This document shows positions 43,556 through 56,075 of a DNA stretch of 64,000 bases, in pieces; the stretch's first letter is position 1; every line of letters starts with the position of its first letter. Source of the stretch: Hymenopellis radicata (taxonomy: Eukaryota; Basidiomycota; Agaricomycetes; Agaricales; Physalacriaceae); the NCBI GenBank assembly GCA_015501595.1, contig JADNRX010000155.1, positions 1-64,000 on the forward strand, in the 5' to 3' direction. The position numbers and the translations under genes were made by a program. The notes under the pieces were generated by a model. That model was not told the DNA's origin, ran no database searches, and saw only the letters and a program-made list of their open reading frames with translations.

Positions 43556-45764
43556 TCAATACCTGGCATCCTCCTCCCGCACACTAGCTGCAAACCCCGC
43601 CCTTGTCGACGCACCCAACTTCACGTCCGTATCCAGACTCGGCCGCGGCCGGAAACTCTCGCGCCTCGCTCTAGACGCCTTCTTCGCGACCAGCGCGCTC
43701 CCACTCACGGTACGTCCAGTCACAGTACTCGGTACGCGACCGTGTCCCAGCGCATAATGCTGTGTCCCGGGCTTTGGTATCGGCATCCCTTGCCTAGGCA
43801 GCGACGAACTTGCATTGGGCTTCGAAGCCGACGCATTGCGGTTTCGCGAAAAGCCTAGCCGATCCGTTGATTCGTTCAGTCTCGGACGCTTGTTCGGTGC
43901 AGAGTCCGCACTTGAGCCAGCGGGCCGCACTGCGGGGACGACGACGGCGCTCTTCGTTCGCACGGCGGGGGTCGTTGACCGTGGAGGGACCGATCCTGCG
44001 CGAGGATGTTTCCGCTTGTTCTCCTGGGTTGCCTTCAGCTCTTGTAACATCGATTTGCCAAAGACGAGGAAAGGTCGTTTGTCTTTGAGCTCCCATTCAA
44101 GAAGTAGGGCGAGTAGCTTTCGTTCAACCTGTAAAACGGGTTAGATGAAATCAACATAGTGCTTAGACGACTTACCGGAGGCATTACTCTGTCGAGTTTG
44201 TTACGCTTTTCTTCTTCTCGAAGGAGTCTCTTAGGATCTTCTCCCACGCGTCTAGTGAGCCGAGACTGGTCAGAAAGCGCAACAGCGAGCGCCTTCTCTT
44301 CCTCGATAATTTCAAAGTACTTCTTAATGACATCGAGAAGAGGCGCCTTCATCCGCTTCTCGGCCTCGAGTTTCTTGACCTCGTCAAGATGTATCTTCAG
44401 AAGCTCTTCTGTCTGTGCTTCTGAAACGCCATAAGTATCAAGTCACTGATAAAATATTGAGCTTACCATCGGAAAAAGGTAAGAATCCTTCTCGTTCGTC
44501 CTCACCAACCATGAGATCGGCCCGTAGTTTGACAATCTCCTCCCGGGCATTGACGATGGACGCGCAGATGCGCTCGCGCTTGAGCTCTAGCATCCGGTCG
44601 AGTAGCAGTTCATATTCCTGGATGGTGTCATCTGTACAACCGAGATGAGCCTCAACAAAGGCACCCATGTCGACCTCTTTGACTCCGAATCGCTTCACGA
44701 TATCCTCCATTTTGTAGTATATCGCCTGTATGTGGGTCTCTCGCTTGCGTTTGTCGTCCTCCAGAAACGCCTGAAGGTCAGCTGACCATTTGAGTAGACC
44801 GGGAGTGGGGTCTACGTGCGCGAGACCAATGAAGGGGTTGTGCTCATCCTCGGCCTTCTCGACATTGGCGACAAAGTTGGCAAAGATTCGCCAATAGTCG
44901 ACTTCTTCGCGGTGGATGATCAGTGATTGGTTGCGCGAAGTAGGTGTGGGGTTGGACGTGACAAAAGGGTCCATGCGGCTGTCGCTCATAGAGGCGGATG
45001 AGAAGGAGGGAGGAGAGAAGATGGAGGAGGGCAGGTCGTCAAGGGAGGGCAGATTCTTTCCTAATTCAGTATGTAGCCAGTCGATTTGTTCGAAGGCGTC
45101 ACAGAGTTGTTGGAGTCGTTTGGACTAGATGAGAGTGAGTAACGTCGTAACAACAAAAACAATTTGCGTACCACTTCTGCTTTACCACGTGCGAGTTCCT
45201 CTTCCATTCGTAGAAAAATCTCAGGTGAAACGTCGCGGTGAACAGAGGTATCGAGGTCGTCGTCGAGGACGTCGGGGGTAAAGAAATCGTTGCCTAAGAC
45301 GCGTGCCATGGCGTGCAGGCGGCTGGACAGTGCTGTCCGCTCCTCCAGGTTGGTATTGTACAACTGCGGCACGGTCAGGCCAGAACAATACCAACAAAAG
45401 TTGCTCACCTGGCTCAGCTCCCCTCAAAATCCGACACCAATTTGAATCGATGAGGGAGCACCTTTTCCTTCCTGAGTTCGCCGACGCTCTTACCGGTGTT
45501 CTTGATGTGCCCACCCAGGAACTTTGAATAAACAATGCACTTCTGTTCGACGGCCTCACACTTTGCCATCCACATCTCGACTTGTTGTCGGCGCGACTCT
45601 ATCTGGGCCTCGACGCTGTCAATGAGAATTTGCTTGATGGCTGCGAGGTCTTCCTCGAGGGCGCTGACTGGCAGGCCGAGCTGATCGTGTAACGAAGGCA
45701 GGAGATGGGATTGGGCCTGCAAATGCGAGTGCAGCGAATCGAGGAATTCCGTGATGGAGGACAT
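43556..45764 (-). CDS. ase1: MAP65/Ase1/PRC1 family microtubule-bundling protein
   Basis: Ase1 crosslinks antiparallel microtubules at the spindle midzone and is needed for anaphase spindle stability and cytokinesis. The first exon starts at 45764 (MSSITEFLDSLHSHLQAQSH) and carries the N-terminal dimerisation helices (LEEDLAAIKQILIDSVEAQI). Later exons include QLYNTNLEERTALSSRLHAM, a long alpha-helical middle part (KMEDIVKRFGVKEVDMGAFV, ELLLDRMLELKRERICASIV) and the microtubule-binding spectrin-like part with LKIHLDEVKKLEAEKRMKAP then LLDVIKKYFEIIEEEKALAV. The tail (44040-43556) is basic and Ser/Pro-rich, as expected for a regulated microtubule-binding tail, with KRPRLNES as a likely nuclear signal. 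At least four introns are present. Length and domain order fit the family. Confidence 0.88.
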
Positions 45765-46325
45765 GATGGGGATGCAGTGGTAATGAGTGTTAGGAGAGTA
45801 AAAGGTAGGAGTGATGCTGTCGTACTCGCGCCCGACGCGTTATATAGCCAGTAGAAATGTGACGCTTCTGGTGGACGTCGATTGTATTCCAAAATAGGTA
45901 ATCGCACAAGCAGGGACGAGCGCATATTCCATTGTTCGCTAAATTTGGGGATGTAGACAGTCCACACAATGGGCGACGACATCCTTGGACCTTGTGCACT
46001 GGAAATTCACAGGCACCACGTCAGTCGCGCCGGATGATGCGCTGTATATTGGGATTGTCGGGCAAACGGTTTGGGACATGGAAGTGTGGCGTCATTATTG
46101 AATGTGACTCTTCCGCGCGGAAGGCTGCGCAGGTGGACAGCATGGACGTAGTGAGGACAGATAACTCTCCAGCTAGCGGCTAGTGTGTGTGGCGTCTTCC
46201 TCGACGTGTGCTTATCCTCGGGGGTGCATCTTCCCCCGCATGGGTGCATCTTCGCGGGTGTGTCGCGTCCTCGGCGCGTTATCCTTTTGGTGGGTTTATG
46301 GCAAGCTCACATCAGGAAAAACCTA
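45765..46325. other. Intergenic upstream of Ase1
   Basis: No supported gene; it includes the Ase1 promoter. Confidence 0.45.
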
Positions 46326-46375
46326 CATTGCCCAATTATGCGTAAAAGGTACCTTTTACGCATAATTGGGCAATG
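46326..46375. repeat. Perfect 50-bp palindrome
   Basis: From CATTGCCCAATTATGCG to its exact reverse complement, centred on GGTACC at 46348-46353. The arms are 25 bp with no mismatch and no spacer. The arm word ATTGCCCAATTAT also occurs, in opposite orientation, at 48855-48868, and similarity there continues outward (see findings). It could be two element termini joined head to head. Confidence 0.95.
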
Positions 46376-47118
46376 AAAAGTAATTTATGACATTTTAGAA
46401 GATATTTATGAAGTAGATAGCACTAACATGGCGGAGGAGAAATGAATATTGAATTATTAGACAAGCACCGTATGAGCTTATACATATGTCGGCACAATGA
46501 GAGTTACTAGTTAGAGACTTCAACGAGCCATAATTGGGTATGACTCGCGATCTGTTGAGTGAGAAATTGCGCTACTCATGATCCGCCGTTGACTCGACTC
46601 GTATTGACTTGCAAGTCAGACGGGTCGAGTCAAGCGAGTTCACGAGTAAACTCGCGGGTCACCACCTCCATATCCATTCATGCCCGGCGAGCATCCCCGG
46701 GCAATGGCACGGGGACACTCAGCCGTGCATGAGCAGGGACTGAGGGTGGTGATGAAGGAAGTGATACGGGAAGTGGTGGTGGTGACAAAGGTGTTGGGGG
46801 TGGTGGGAAAAGTGGTGAGGAAGGAGAAGGTGGTGCTGGTGCTGGTGGGGTTCACATCCTGAACACATTGTCATTGTCGCCATCCTTGACGTGTCGTTGT
46901 CGTCGTTCACGGGTGTTGTCATCCGCGCCCTTGTCTGCGCGCCCATGTCGTTCGTGGGCGTCATCCTTGTCCGCGTCATCCTTGCACCATCACAGAGACA
47001 GCAGTTAGCTCGGTACAATGCCAGAGCCAAGAACAAGGGGCGACAGTCATCGCTCTCCGTATATAGGTGGTCGTAGAGAGCTCGGTTATCAAACCGGTCC
47101 GAGGCACATGGTCCGTGC
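46376..47118. other. Spacer with a G-rich purine tract at 46733-46855
   Basis: No gene. Around 46540-46670 ACTCG/CGAGT words are unusually dense. From 46733 to 46855 the + strand is almost all G, T and A with many GGTGGTG and GGGG runs, so it may form G-quadruplexes. Confidence 0.5.
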
Positions 47119-48300
47119 GTGACCGATCATGTTCGGTTTGAATTTTTCCAAGTCCTTCCTTTACCAATGACCATCACTTCCCATCCGCCACCAACATTCC
47201 ACCATCCTGCTCCATTCGCGACTATGCCAACCCGAGATTTGCGGCGACGGCTTACTACAGCCGCGAGGACGACTTTTACGCGTTCTGCTGCTCTTTCGAC
47301 GAGCAACTTCAAGACGACGACGACCAGGCTTCAAGAGGCTAGAGTAGCCCCAGCATCATCATGTCCGCGCCCGGCAACAAGGCGAGGAGTTTTTCTTTGG
47401 GATGGACGGCGTCGTGGACGCTTCCAGGTACGTATTTTTTATTATTTGTCTATTCTACTCAAATTTTACTTCTGCAGGCTCCCTCCATTCTGTTTTGTCG
47501 CCGTGTCGATAACGACTTCTCCTTCCTGCTCCCCGCCAAGCATACCCACCGCGTAAGCCTCCCAATGAGAGCCGCACCACTTCTGGACGACGACGCCGAT
47601 AAGCAGAACGACGATGACCGAGTATGAGGACAACGATGAGCAGGATGACGACGGGCAGCACACAACGACACCCAGCATGGTGATGACACGGTGATACCCG
47701 ACAAATTCTTTGCAGCACTGACTGACTTGTTCTGAAGTCGAACACATCAGCATCGAGTGAGGCCGAGTTCTCGTCCTCGCAAGTAAGTCTTCTTTCTACT
47801 GGGCCTCGCGCTAGCTCACTGGCAACGCTCATCGCAGCCTCTTTTGTTGATTCGGCTTCGCGCTCTAGAGTCTGCATGTCTTCTGGGTGGCCGACACCAT
47901 AGCGGTAAGTGTTAGCGTTGCACCATGCCTATTCGTGATCTCTGATTGTGAACTTGGCAGTGTTATCCTCTCGTGGTCTCGGATATCGCTTTGGACAACT
48001 CGGTAAGCCGCGCATTTGATTGTCGGCCTGTTATTAACGACGAATTGCCGTAGGAGACTCAAAGGAAGCCGACTCTTCGAGTTAAGTGATTTCCTTGTTA
48101 TTTGGAATCTGTTACTCCCCCCGAATTTGATTGTAGCCCGCGGACGTGCTTTGAGACGAGACAGTAAGTATTTAACCTCTTCTTCTTCAGACGGGGTCTT
48201 TACCGACTTGACAGCATTCTTCGACGACATCCGGCACGATGACGCCTTCACGACGACGCCCACCATAAGCCCACCACGACTCCACACTGGCACCAGCACG
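47119..48300 (+). repeat. Unclassified long repeat, copy C (partial)
   Basis: Matches the end of copy A: CCTCTTTTGTT...GGCTTC at 47838 with 21355, and TCTTCTTCAGACGGGGTCTT at about 48179 with 21552, in the same order. It shows the same punctuation: GTACGT, GTAAGT or TAAGT donors near 47429, 47782, 47901, 48002 and 48168, acceptors 45-60 nt later, and intervening blocks of 25-70 nt. No protein is recognised. Confidence 0.55.
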
Positions 48301-48884
48301 ACACTTCGACAACACCAGCACGACCACACGACAATACACAGAACGCCGCCATCACGACGCCCAGCAATAGGACACAACTACAGTCCACAGATGACCACTA
48401 CAAGTACTACGAGAGGATGCCGTCAGAATACGTCGTTACAGCAAGCACACGACGAGGACAACCGCAAGCATAGTCGGGCCCGACAACGGCTAGCCTGCAA
48501 GGCTCACGACGGTGTGCGTGTGGTCGTACTTGATTATCTATTAAGCTCCCATACTCTATCTACCGTTATTATCTACACGTCCTATAGTTTGCTTTGGTAC
48601 CCGCTGCTCGGAATGCTATTAATATTAACATTTGTTCTGTCCATCTATTGTGTGATAACAACAGTCTAATTTGAGTCTAAGCAACGACTAATTGATGTGT
48701 AACTTTGATATAAACTGTATCTAATATGTGTCTAAAATAGTCTAATGTGGCAAGGGGGAAGGCCATAAGTGTATATATTATGAATAAGTGCCGGAACCTG
48801 CTATTTTAGTGCTATTTAGACGATTTTAGAGATTATTTATGTCTACTTATAGATAATTGGGCAATATAGGGTTTTCCTGATGCA

Positions 48885-49340
48885 GGTTGAAACGTGAGTT
48901 CAGAAGGTAGATGCAGCGGAGGACTTGGCACGGCTGAGATGCAACCTCGCTCGGTGAACGATGCAACCTCTTGCAGGGTCATGCCCACAATAGGTTCGCT
49001 AAGCACAGAGCGCGTAATGCCCGCGTACTTCAATACCTCATGTCTGCGAGTGGGTGATGCGTTCCGTTCGACCAGCGAGGAGCGTCTTTCCTCGAAGATC
49101 GAGAAGATTGATGATGGCTTGTTGCGGTACTGAAGAGCCTGCTCCTTCGTATCCCAATGTCATGATGTCCTCCTTGACGATGTACAATGACAAAAGGCGG
49201 AATCGGAGGGCAATGGCGTCGTCAGGAACCAGCCCACGATGGAGTTGGCGGTCGATGACGACGAAACGACCGCCAATATTATCTGTACTGTATTGGCGTC
49301 GCTCGAGAACGGTTTCTCGTTCGTCGGTGGGAGGCAAAAG
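48885..49340 (-). pseudogene. Second copy of the unknown gene at 33.5-34.4 kb
   Basis: GITRSVLSEPIVGMTLQEVA and LPSELTFQ match the gene at 33.5-34.4 kb, but two internal stretches are deleted (about 30 and 80 nt). The upstream exon TDNIGGRFVVIDRQLHRGLV to LLDLRGKTLLAGRTERITHS is well preserved and more complete than in the other copy. At the left it joins directly to a sequence matching the flank of the 46.3 kb palindrome. Confidence 0.6.
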
Positions 49341-51313
49341 CGGGGACGGGGAGAATGACGCGGGTTGAACGGGGAGCTGTACAACAGTTGGAGTGACTGA
49401 AGAGCCATGGGGAGTGTGAGCGACAAGGATCCTGAGGTACGCGCATAGCGCGGGCTAAGAGGTGGCTAAGAGGTGATAGAGCAGTGTTGTTCCGCTGAGT
49501 TGGACGTAGGGGTGTTTTGAGAATCCTGAGAGCATCGCTAGAGTTGATAATGCTTCCCGTCAGTCTCGATTTCTTCCTAAGAGCAACACCGAACCTGAAC
49601 CATAAAGTCGAAATATGCGGAACCAATTTCCACTCTTCTCGCAGCACAGTGATGAGAATCAGAGGGATACCCGTAGGGCTAGTGACCAAGTCAAACTATG
49701 CTCTGAACGAAACGCATGTAACACGTACAACATCAAATCAACTTTCCAATGGTCATCGCCCTTGAATTGGGGATACGCCCGCGATTCTGCAGCCAGCGTG
49801 CCTTCAACAGATAGCCTGACGTCGGAAGGGTACGAATGGGAAGGATCCGCTGGTTTTATCTGGCCCTATACAGGTTGTTCATCGCCTTGCAGAGTCGCGA
49901 AAACGGACGATCCCACCTTGGCTGCATACACGTTAATTCAGAGGACAATCAGCGACTGCTCACGTACTGAAAACGATGAAGCCCAGCGTTCGTTGTCTCG
50001 AGGTCCAGTTGAACTCGCCCCCGCGTCGATATTAATTTGTTAAGAATCCCCTAAGTGCCCATCGTTGATGCGCCCGGGTTTTCGGAAGCCGTAGCCTGCA
50101 TTTGTGAAGCCGTCATCTGCAGACGGCGCCGCCCAAACTATACGAGGATAACGTAGATGATGGAGAAAGAGAACACGATCGTAGTAGCTCTACACCTCGT
50201 GGTACTCTAACACGATCGCGATCAATTGTTCATTCCCTTCTACCTCCATCTCCGAAGCTTGAGTGATACTTGCGAATGACCCAAAACCATTGTTAACTAC
50301 AGAATTACAATCGAAATCGATATGTCTGCTGTTTACTAGTTTCCTCTCGACACCCATCAAGGTTTCTTTTGGATACTTACCTCTTTCCATAGTCTTCTGC
50401 CCTGGCCAGCCTGCTTTCCGTTCTTCGTCGTCCGGCTTCTCTTCTGACATTTCGGAGCCACCGACTTTGCGTACTAGTTTTGGTGTGTCCTCATCATAGC
50501 TCTCGCGCCTCCTTAACGGAACTCTCCTCATATTGAGAGAAACAAGAGAGTATGCCGCCAACTTCAAGGATTGACAATAATGCAAATGACAATTGCCGTC
50601 ATCGCCAAAGTGTTCTACAACTTCGCCCTAGGTTTTGGTTGAGCTGTATTTGAACGTCAAGGATCTGCAGGAAACGCCCGCATTAACGGTAATAGAGAAC
50701 ACCATTCTGGGCTATATAAGGAAGACGCTAATAATTTGTGTTGTGTCCAGGCTAAGTGCGCTGGGCGACTGGAAGCGCAGTGTCCGGCGCATACAGTCTC
50801 GCAGTACTGCAGAAAGATCCTGTGCCTCAGGATCAGGTTGTGCTCAGCTCGACTACTTCAACTGTTCCGCCTGAGCCTAGGTTGCAATTCACTGGTCCCT
50901 CCGGTAATCTCAACTTTACTGTCACGTTCAGGGCCACTGGTCGCTATAGTATGGCATGACAGGTTCTAAACAAGCATGCGAACCATTGTATATTCGTCAG
51001 ATTGTGAAATCGAGTTCTTGCAAATTTGTTACAGGTAGGTATGTTACACAAGTTGGCGTGAAATATAGAGTTTGGTGTCTTGCTGCCTCTTCTTGTGCAG
51101 GGGCTGTGAACAGACTGCAATTCAGAAATGACTGGGCCCGAATAGATTTATCCATACGACCAGACGCGAGGGCGCTGAACACTGATCTGGACGCGCACGC
51201 GAAGCAATTCAACCTAAACTTGATACACCGCGGGTTTCGTCACAAGATAAAAGACAGATCTTCGACATAATGTACAGTAATGCTCAATTCATGCTCTTCA
51301 CTATCTTGCCAGT
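49341..51313. other. Stretch with weak, unrecognised reading frames
   Basis: A minus-strand frame at 50190-50585 (MRRVPLRRRESYDEDTPKLV onward, charged) and + strand pieces at 50790-51270 (SLAVLQKDPVPQDQVVLSST; AVNRLQFRNDWARIDLSIRP) look protein-like but lack recognisable domains. I cannot support a gene model. Confidence 0.3.
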
Positions 51314-51874
51314 CTACGTCCCTGCGCGGGTCATAGGGCACCCTCCAGTAGCCGTCCTCTTGAGATACCAGGGTACAGTACCATCCCCGAGTCCGCTCGA
51401 TCCGCGCCTATGCTCGAACGCGCCATCCTTACCTGCCCTAATGCGTCTACTGAACCACTTCTTTGAAGTGCTCGACATGGCACACGTACGACCATCCTCC
51501 TGCATCTCGGACCACGGCACGCTCTTGAGCGCAACAGGAAGAGTGGTGTGGAACTCGTTCAGCCCACCGCTCGGCTTCTCGTCCTCCCTCCCTTGGTAGA
51601 TCATGCGTCGTCCCTCGGCGAGGACCATGTAGTCATCGACCCCGTCCTGAGTCGTGAGACGTTTGAGAACCCGATCGGCGTATGCGTTGATACGATCAGT
51701 GAACACCTTCTCCCAGGCGTTATCAGGAGTGTTGAGAAGACCGAGAAGTTCGCTCTCCGGGGATGTGGTTTCCTGAGAAGCGTCCGATGCTTGAAGACTG
51801 GACACGATCTGTTCCAGGACGTTGTATGTATTAGTAGCGGGAATCAAGGTCGCGGACGCAGGGACATATTTCAT
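51314..51874 (-). CDS. Unknown protein, 186-codon open frame
   Basis: A continuous frame beginning MKYVPASATLIPATNTYNVL, with a probable further upstream piece PTYSARCEQL in the same frame. It contains LLNTPDNAWEKVFTDRINAY and YMVLAEGRRMIYQGREDEKP and becomes Arg/Ser/Gly-rich towards the end. Composition looks like a real protein in the first 130 residues. No domain recognised. It stands just beyond the KDZ transposase C-terminus and on the same strand, so it could be a cargo or passenger frame of that element; this is speculation. Confidence 0.35.
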   Translation of the reverse strand: MKYVPASATLIPATNTYNVLEQIVSSLQASDASQETTSPESELLGLLNTPDNAWEKVFTDRINAYADRVLKRLTTQDGVDDYMVLAEGRRMIYQGREDEKPSGGLNEFHTTLPVALKSVPWSEMQEDGRTCAMSSTSKKWFSRRIRAGKDGAFEHRRGSSGLGDGTVPWYLKRTATGGCPMTRAGT

Positions 51875-52267
51875 CAGCTGCTCGCAACGAGCAGAGTATG
51901 TGGGATTGCTGTATGGAAAAGATCAGTTGATGGGAGACCACCTGTAGCTGTAGCCATTTTCCTTTTTCCTTGCAGTTGCTAGCAAAACCTAAAGTCAATT
52001 CTCTTGCACTTGCTAGGCTAGCAGTTGCTAGAGCTCTTTCCCCGCCCAAAACGGCTGTAAGGCACTTATGTAATCCCCCGGCTCCCCTTGTTCTCGCGCG
52101 AGGCACTCACAGACACTAAATTCGTCGGCGCGGCACTTCCCAAAAAGGACGCGAAACACAGCGGATCAAAATTGTCACCGACCAAGTTCCCAAAAAGGAC
52201 ACCAAATACAAAATCGTGCTAAGTTCATCTGCTACATCTCGGCAAGCTACGGCAAGACACCCAAGGA
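51875..52267. other. 3' flank of the KDZ transposase with short direct repeats
   Basis: TTCCCAAAAAGGAC occurs twice, at about 52137 and 52190. A GTTGCTAG word recurs near 51966-52030. These may be subterminal repeats of the transposon. Confidence 0.4.
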
Positions 52268-55200
52268 TCAAAATCGAGCAGCCGCCGCCTGCTCCTCACT
52301 AATAATAGCCGCCGCTGCCCTCTGGGCCTCTCCATCCTTCGGGCCCGCCTTCTGTCCCCGCGCGGGTCTCGTCATGCCCCACAAGGTCTCGAATGATTCG
52401 CGCACACGTCGTCTATCCCTTGCTTGACGCCGCGCGTATGCCTTCCGCCCTGCAATCTCCTCCAGACGCAGTCCGTGATAATCCTTCTCTGCCCGGAACA
52501 TCCACCTCTGCTCTTCAAAGCGCAAGGAGCGCAGAACCCGGCGCATTTCCTCCTTCAGGATTTCGACCTCCTCTGTCCATCGAGTTTTTCTGGCCAGAGC
52601 CTTCGCCCATTCGATCCGTACGCCTTCGCAAGTATTAGAATTGTGGCGCATAAAAAATGAAATACCCACATTCATGCAGATACCCGTCCTCGTTCGCATC
52701 TGGACCACCCTCTGCAGTCCAAATCCATGACATTACGGCCCGCGTCTCTCCCGGTACATCTCGTCGCTTCGTTTTCTTCAACCGAGCAGAAACCGAATCG
52801 CCGGTAACCCTACTATTCCGCGCCTCCAGACGACTCAACTTCCGCACGGCGTCCTCATCCGACTCTGCCGTTTGGTAGACCTTCACATCTTCGTCCTCCA
52901 ACACTCGGAACGGACCACACCCCGCTTCTCCCACTAGCGCGACCAGACGATCTCGACAATGACGATATTTCGCCACTGACTCCTTTAGCTTCGTCGCCAT
53001 CGTGCTGAGTGTCGTCGCCGCTCTTCCGCCCTCCCTCTGTCCCCTGACATGCTCATTGCGGAAATACACCAGGTAACGCTTTGCCAGCAAGCGCGCACGA
53101 ATCCGTCCCAGTGCATCAGAGCATTGCCCACGGCGCAGAGCCTCCTCCTTGTCCAACAATTTCCGTGGACACCGAACCTTCCGGTCCAACTCCTGCGACT
53201 TGGCGCACTCCGAAGGCAGATACAGCCTTGCATCTTCCACCGGAGGAACGGCTGCAGACCTGCTCCGGCGATCTACCTCCTCCTTCTCAATAATCTTCGT
53301 TACCCGCGGCATATAAACATCCTGCCATTTCCGGAACACCTTCAACTTCGCCATTTGAGTCCGTCGTCGCTCGTAAACCTTGCTTTGCTGCTCTGTCGTG
53401 AGATTTTCCTTCCGCGCTCGTTCGTTACGCAATCTTGTACTGTTCAATCATTAGCAGTAGCTCGTCACCAGGAAAAGGTACGTACAAGGCGTCTTCCAGT
53501 TGTAGACCCATTATTAAAAAGGCGGACATTGTCACCCGCATTCCTGTGCTTCCGGCCTTCTTCCTCTTCGGTTTAGTTTTCTTTTTCGCTCTTTGTCCGC
53601 GAGTTGCTGCTCTCGGCGCCTCTGCATCAGACTCCCCGACGCGTCAAATTCCTCCTCATCGTCCGCCTCCTCCTTCAGCTCTTGTTGCCGGAGGTCCGAC
53701 TTCGCTTTTGACTCCGAGAATGATACTAGATCACGATGCTTCAGTGCACTGAACTCCCCTCGAAACAGTAAACCCACCTTTTTCCGACGGCGCATATGGA
53801 TTCGGCTTGGCCGGATCCTTCAACCAGTCGACCACCATCCCCATCCAGTCACTACGTACGTCGTCGTCCAGTGCCTCATCGACGACGTCGAAGCCTTTGA
53901 CCTGCACTTCTTTCTCCTGAAGTGCGATGCGAAGCCTCTTCAATAAAGTTCGCCCTGAGTCAACAAAATTCAGTACCGCTCGAAGATATAACCATAGCAC
54001 CTACCCAGATGTATGTTCTTGCCAAAATTGTGCTTATCCACCTTATCCTCGATGTCGTCGTGACGCGCGCCTGGCTGTTCCTCCCGCGTCATGTATGACA
54101 TTGGGTTCAAAACCGACCAAACTCGTTCGATGCCCTCGCCGTCTGTCTTCCCGACACCCTCCTTATACTTCAGCGACTCAGCTGTCTCGCACGAGATCTC
54201 ATGCGCGCCTCCATGCCAAATGGGCAAGCCCACTGAATCTCCGGGAGGTCCAAGTTCTTCAATACGTCCGGTAACGCCTCGATCCTCTCCTTGAAGTGCT
54301 TTCGGTATTGGCACGCAATGTCGTACGTCACAGTAACTTCCTTCAGGCCCATCTTCGACAGTACCCAATATAAAACAAAATCTGTATTTTTATATCTAGT
54401 CAACAATGTTAGTTTTCTGCCAAGACAATCTGCCGAATGCTTACCTTTCGCCCTTTTCTAAGTCGCCCAGTCCCAACATTATCTCGTGACGAGCGCAAAT
54501 AACGCCAATGACGCCAGCCCAGCGAAGTCCAACTGAAAACCGCGTGTCCTTCTGCATGAGAGCTGCGAACGCCACACATGACGATATCTGATGACCATCA
54601 ATTACTATGCGTGAAACGGTAAAGCGTCGGTGACTTACCTCCTCCTCTGTAATATACTTTCGCAACCACTCGTGGTACAGTTCGGTAGGCATTTGCACGC
54701 CCAGGCCATCGTACAGCGGCAGATCGACATATGGCGAGGACCGCATCTTGCAACGCATGCGGAAGTTGGCATCCTGTGAGACGATGCGTCTATACAGATA
54801 TCTTAAATCATGTTAGTCTAACGCCACAAAAAAAGACATCACACGTACTGATATTCGGCGAGCACAGTCTCCCAATCCTCAGGTAAGTTCACTCCCACCC
54901 GAGGACATGCCCAGCATTCCACTCGAATCGCGCCGTCCTCCGCCTCCGCCAGTCCCCCATCCTCATGACAGATACCCGATCGTCGAACTCTCTGCAGAAA
55001 TGCCATTGTCGCGCCATGCGCAGGAACGCCTTATAGCGGTCCGGAGTCCAAGACGTCCCGTAAGGATCTGTCTGGTCTTCTAAGTGGTCACGAAGTCCCG
55101 CACATTGACAGTCGCAATCGTCTTGAGACGCCGATTACAGATTTAGAACCTCGACAGTCGCACAAGTGGCAGGATATCGCGTTGTAGCCGGATACAGTCC

Positions 55201-56075
55201 GCTCCGTAGTAACTGCTGCCAGCGATGTTCACCGTCGGACACGCTACAACCACAATACCGATTTCCACCTGGTGCACTCCGTTGACGTGCATAACGGTCA
55301 TTATGTGAGGCGTGGGGTCCGGAACACGACACCTAGCTCCCTGGTGCCGAGCTGATACACAAGGCCCATGTCGCGCAGGGAAATCGTCTGCCATGTCGCG
55401 TCGCGCCAGACCTGCACATCCGCGATTAAGAAATGAGACCTTCATTCAATGTGTAGGCTTACCTGAATAGCATGGACTGGTGCTCGGTCGTGCCTACGCA
55501 AGCAGCACGCTTGGCATTCTAAGAAGTCCCCACAGCTCTGACACGAAACAACTCTTCGCACTCGTCGACGTCTCCAGCCTCGGTCGACGGCCGTTCAATC
55601 GCTATCCCAATGCACTCCGCCTTCAGACGCCTATCACACGATGAGCACCTAGGGTTCGTGTCGCATTCCCCAGCCATGTCGTCGAATCGTCTCTTCAAAA
55701 AAGCAGTCAGCCATGGCTTCCATTCCTCCATGGGCTGATCCTGGTGTTGTGTTCAGTCAGAAAAAAAGAGCGTGATGAGACCAAGCCTACCGAACTGGCA
55801 TAGCGCTTCCGCTTGGCTGTCCCGCCTTCAGTAGTGTCGTTATTGCCACCAGCATCCTCCTCCTCCTCCTCCTCCTCCTGCTCTGAATCGATATCATCGT
55901 GATCCCTATCGTCCTGAGCGTAAATGGGTTCGGGAGGGAGCAACGGCTCAAATTCCGCTTGCGCGTACTCATCCTGCAAGTCCGAGGGCCGCCTACCGTC
56001 AGAGTGATCCACGTTGGGCACAGCTTGAGACGACACTCTGTCGGCGTGGTCGATATGTATCGAATGATCATGCAC
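52268..56075 (-). pseudogene. KDZ-superfamily transposase with CxC2 cluster, frameshifted
   Basis: Recognisable blocks run in order from high to low coordinates. An acidic N-terminal region ends TAKRKRYASS, then MEEWKPWLTAFLKRRFDDMA, NPRCSSCDRRLKAECIG and the CxC2 region YCGCSVSDGEHRWQQLLRSG with LYPATTRYPATCATVEVLNL. The core follows: IVSQDANFRMRCK, LYDGLGVQMPTELYHEWL, VICARHEIM, VTYDIACQYRKHFKERIEAL, KTDGEGIERVWSVLNPMSYM and GARHDDIED. The helical C-terminus follows with MPRVTKIIEK and IEWAKALARKTRWTEEVEIL, stopping at 52268. KDZ enzymes move large DNA transposons in basidiomycetes. Frame breaks are visible near 55542 (one base lost in CxC2), 55135 (an inserted base making TAA) and 54215, so this copy is inactive. 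A (TCC)n run at 55855-55882 encodes a poly-Glu tract. Confidence 0.85.

Noticed and set aside
55855..55882. Microsatellite (TCC)n as a separate mobile or regulatory feature
   Set aside because: It lies in the KDZ coding sequence and simply encodes poly-Glu.
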